DNA of 43,303 bases from Jiangella rhizosphaerae. GTDB lineage: Bacteria > Actinomycetota > Actinomycetes > Jiangellales > Jiangellaceae. Of the stretch, positions 42,581 through 43,303 are shown piece by piece; position 1 is the first letter of the stretch; the number at the start of each line of letters is the position of its first letter. The notes beneath the pieces are model-generated. The model searched no databases. It saw only the letters and a list, made by a program, of their open reading frames with translations, and had not been told where the DNA came from. The translations under genes and the position numbers were made by a program. Where the stretch lies: the NCBI RefSeq assembly GCF_003579925.1, contig NZ_QUAL01000092.1, positions 11,979 through 55,281 of the forward strand, given 5' to 3'.

Positions 42581-43303
42581 CCGAGACCACCCCTGTCGTC
42601 CTGCTGGCGCTCGCGCTGCTGCTGACCGGTCCGGTGCCGGCGCTGCTGGCGCGCGCCTCGTGGCCGGCGCGGACGCCGCGGGCGGCGCTGGTGCTGTGGC
42701 AGGCGGTCGCGCTGGCGGCGGTGCTGTCGGCGCTGGGCGCCGGCGCGTCGGCGGGCACGCTGGTCATGACGCACCCGTCGCCGTCGTGGTGGCTGGTGGT
42801 CCTGCACGGGGTGTCGCTGGTGCTGACGCTGGTGGTCACGGCGCGGCTGCTGTGGTCGGCGCACACGCTCGGCATGGCACTGCGGGCCCGGCGGCGCCGG
42901 CAGCGGCACGTCGTCGACCTCGTGGGACGCTCCGACCGGCGGGCGCCGGGTGCGCTCGTGGTCGACGTCGCGCGGCCGCTGGCCTACTGCATTCCCGGTG
43001 TCCGGTCGCGGGTCGTGGTGTCCGCACCGACGCTGGACGAGCTGGGCGCCGACGAGACCGCCGCCGTCCTGGCACACGAGCGGGCGCACGTCCGGGCCCG
43101 GCACGACCTCGTACTGGAAGGCTTCGGCGTGCTGCACAGCGCGTTCCCGCGGCTGGTACGCAGCTCGGTGGCGCTCGAGTCGGCCGCCGGCCTGGTCGAG
43201 ATGCTCGCCGACGACGCCGCCCGCCGGCGCAGCGGCCCGGTGCCGCTGGCCCGGGCGCTGGCCCGCATGGCGCACGCCCCGGTCCCGGCCGGCGCCCTGG
43301 GGT
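42577..43303 (+). CDS. M56-family membrane metallopeptidase, BlaR1-like (partial)
   Basis: The first 242 codons run off the end of the window. Hydrophobic segments occur at about residues 5-23, 33-50 and 70-92. A cytoplasmic Arg-rich loop follows, then the zinc motif HERAH in AAVLAHERAHVRARHDL. The ATG at 42577 overlaps the blaI stop (ATGA). It would cut or inactivate the BlaI-type repressor in response to an external signal. Whether a penicillin-sensor domain follows cannot be seen; the actinobacterial short form usually lacks it. Confidence 0.88.
   Translation, partial: MTETTPVVLLALALLLTGPVPALLARASWPARTPRAALVLWQAVALAAVLSALGAGASAGTLVMTHPSPSWWLVVLHGVSLVLTLVVTARLLWSAHTLGMALRARRRRQRHVVDLVGRSDRRAPGALVVDVARPLAYCIPGVRSRVVVSAPTLDELGADETAAVLAHERAHVRARHDLVLEGFGVLHSAFPRLVRSSVALESAAGLVEMLADDAARRRSGPVPLARALARMAHAPVPAGALG

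Overview
The window is about 43 kb of very GC-rich DNA. The codon use, many GTG starts coupled by 4-base GTGA overlaps, and the gene families (PerM/DUF6350, RpfB, SigE-family sigma factors, DUF3140, stand-alone LigD-type polymerase) point to a chromosomal segment of an actinomycete. A Jiangella-like lineage is possible, but I cannot prove it from sequence alone. I see no rRNA, tRNA, CRISPR array, phage or classical insertion sequence.

Layout. (1) 143-3785, minus: perM, purN, purH, the same order as perM-purN-purH in mycobacteria. (2) 3977-7872, plus: two tandem sigma-factor/membrane-protein pairs that are clearly duplicates of each other. (3) 7894-10410: an orphan kynureninase, then a RibD-C/DHFR-like reductase divergent from its TetR regulator. 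(4) 10502-16533, minus: sucD and sucC, a large secreted phosphodiester glycosidase/phosphoesterase, and a small cobalamin-binding mutase subunit. (5) 16836-22592: an M23 endopeptidase, an Uup-type ABC-F ATPase, an OhrR-type regulator with a perfect operator, and an XRE-cupin regulator divergent from a His-rich methyltransferase. (6) 21960-28396, minus: the conserved metG-tatD-rpfB-rsmA-ispE block plus a nucleotidyltransferase-like gene. (7) 28420-33856: an AbiEi/DUF559-type gene bracketed by palindromic repeats, an LLM oxidoreductase, a UvrA2-type drug-resistance ATPase and a divergent double-MerR regulator. (8) 33893-37836: LigD-type polymerase, a truncated glycosyltransferase, a SigB-type sigma factor with DUF3140 partner, and a PRC-barrel protein. 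(9) 37853-43303: a CPA1 antiporter, cydB-cydA, and a divergent blaI-M56 peptidase pair whose operator lies in the cydA promoter region.

The most unusual content is non-coding. Two families of long dispersed palindromes recur between ordinary genes. Family A has three copies (2366-2437, 21893-21964, 39531-39626) and family B two (28420-28479, 29494-29551). In three of the five cases the palindrome itself supplies the stop codon of the adjacent minus-strand gene. The two family B copies bracket a single AbiEi-DUF559 (predicted DNA-binding plus nuclease) gene, which suggests an undescribed mobile cassette. Several regulators also have readable operators: OhrR, TetR, BlaI, and a CCTCAA/TTGAGG motif shared by uvrA2 and the LLM gene.
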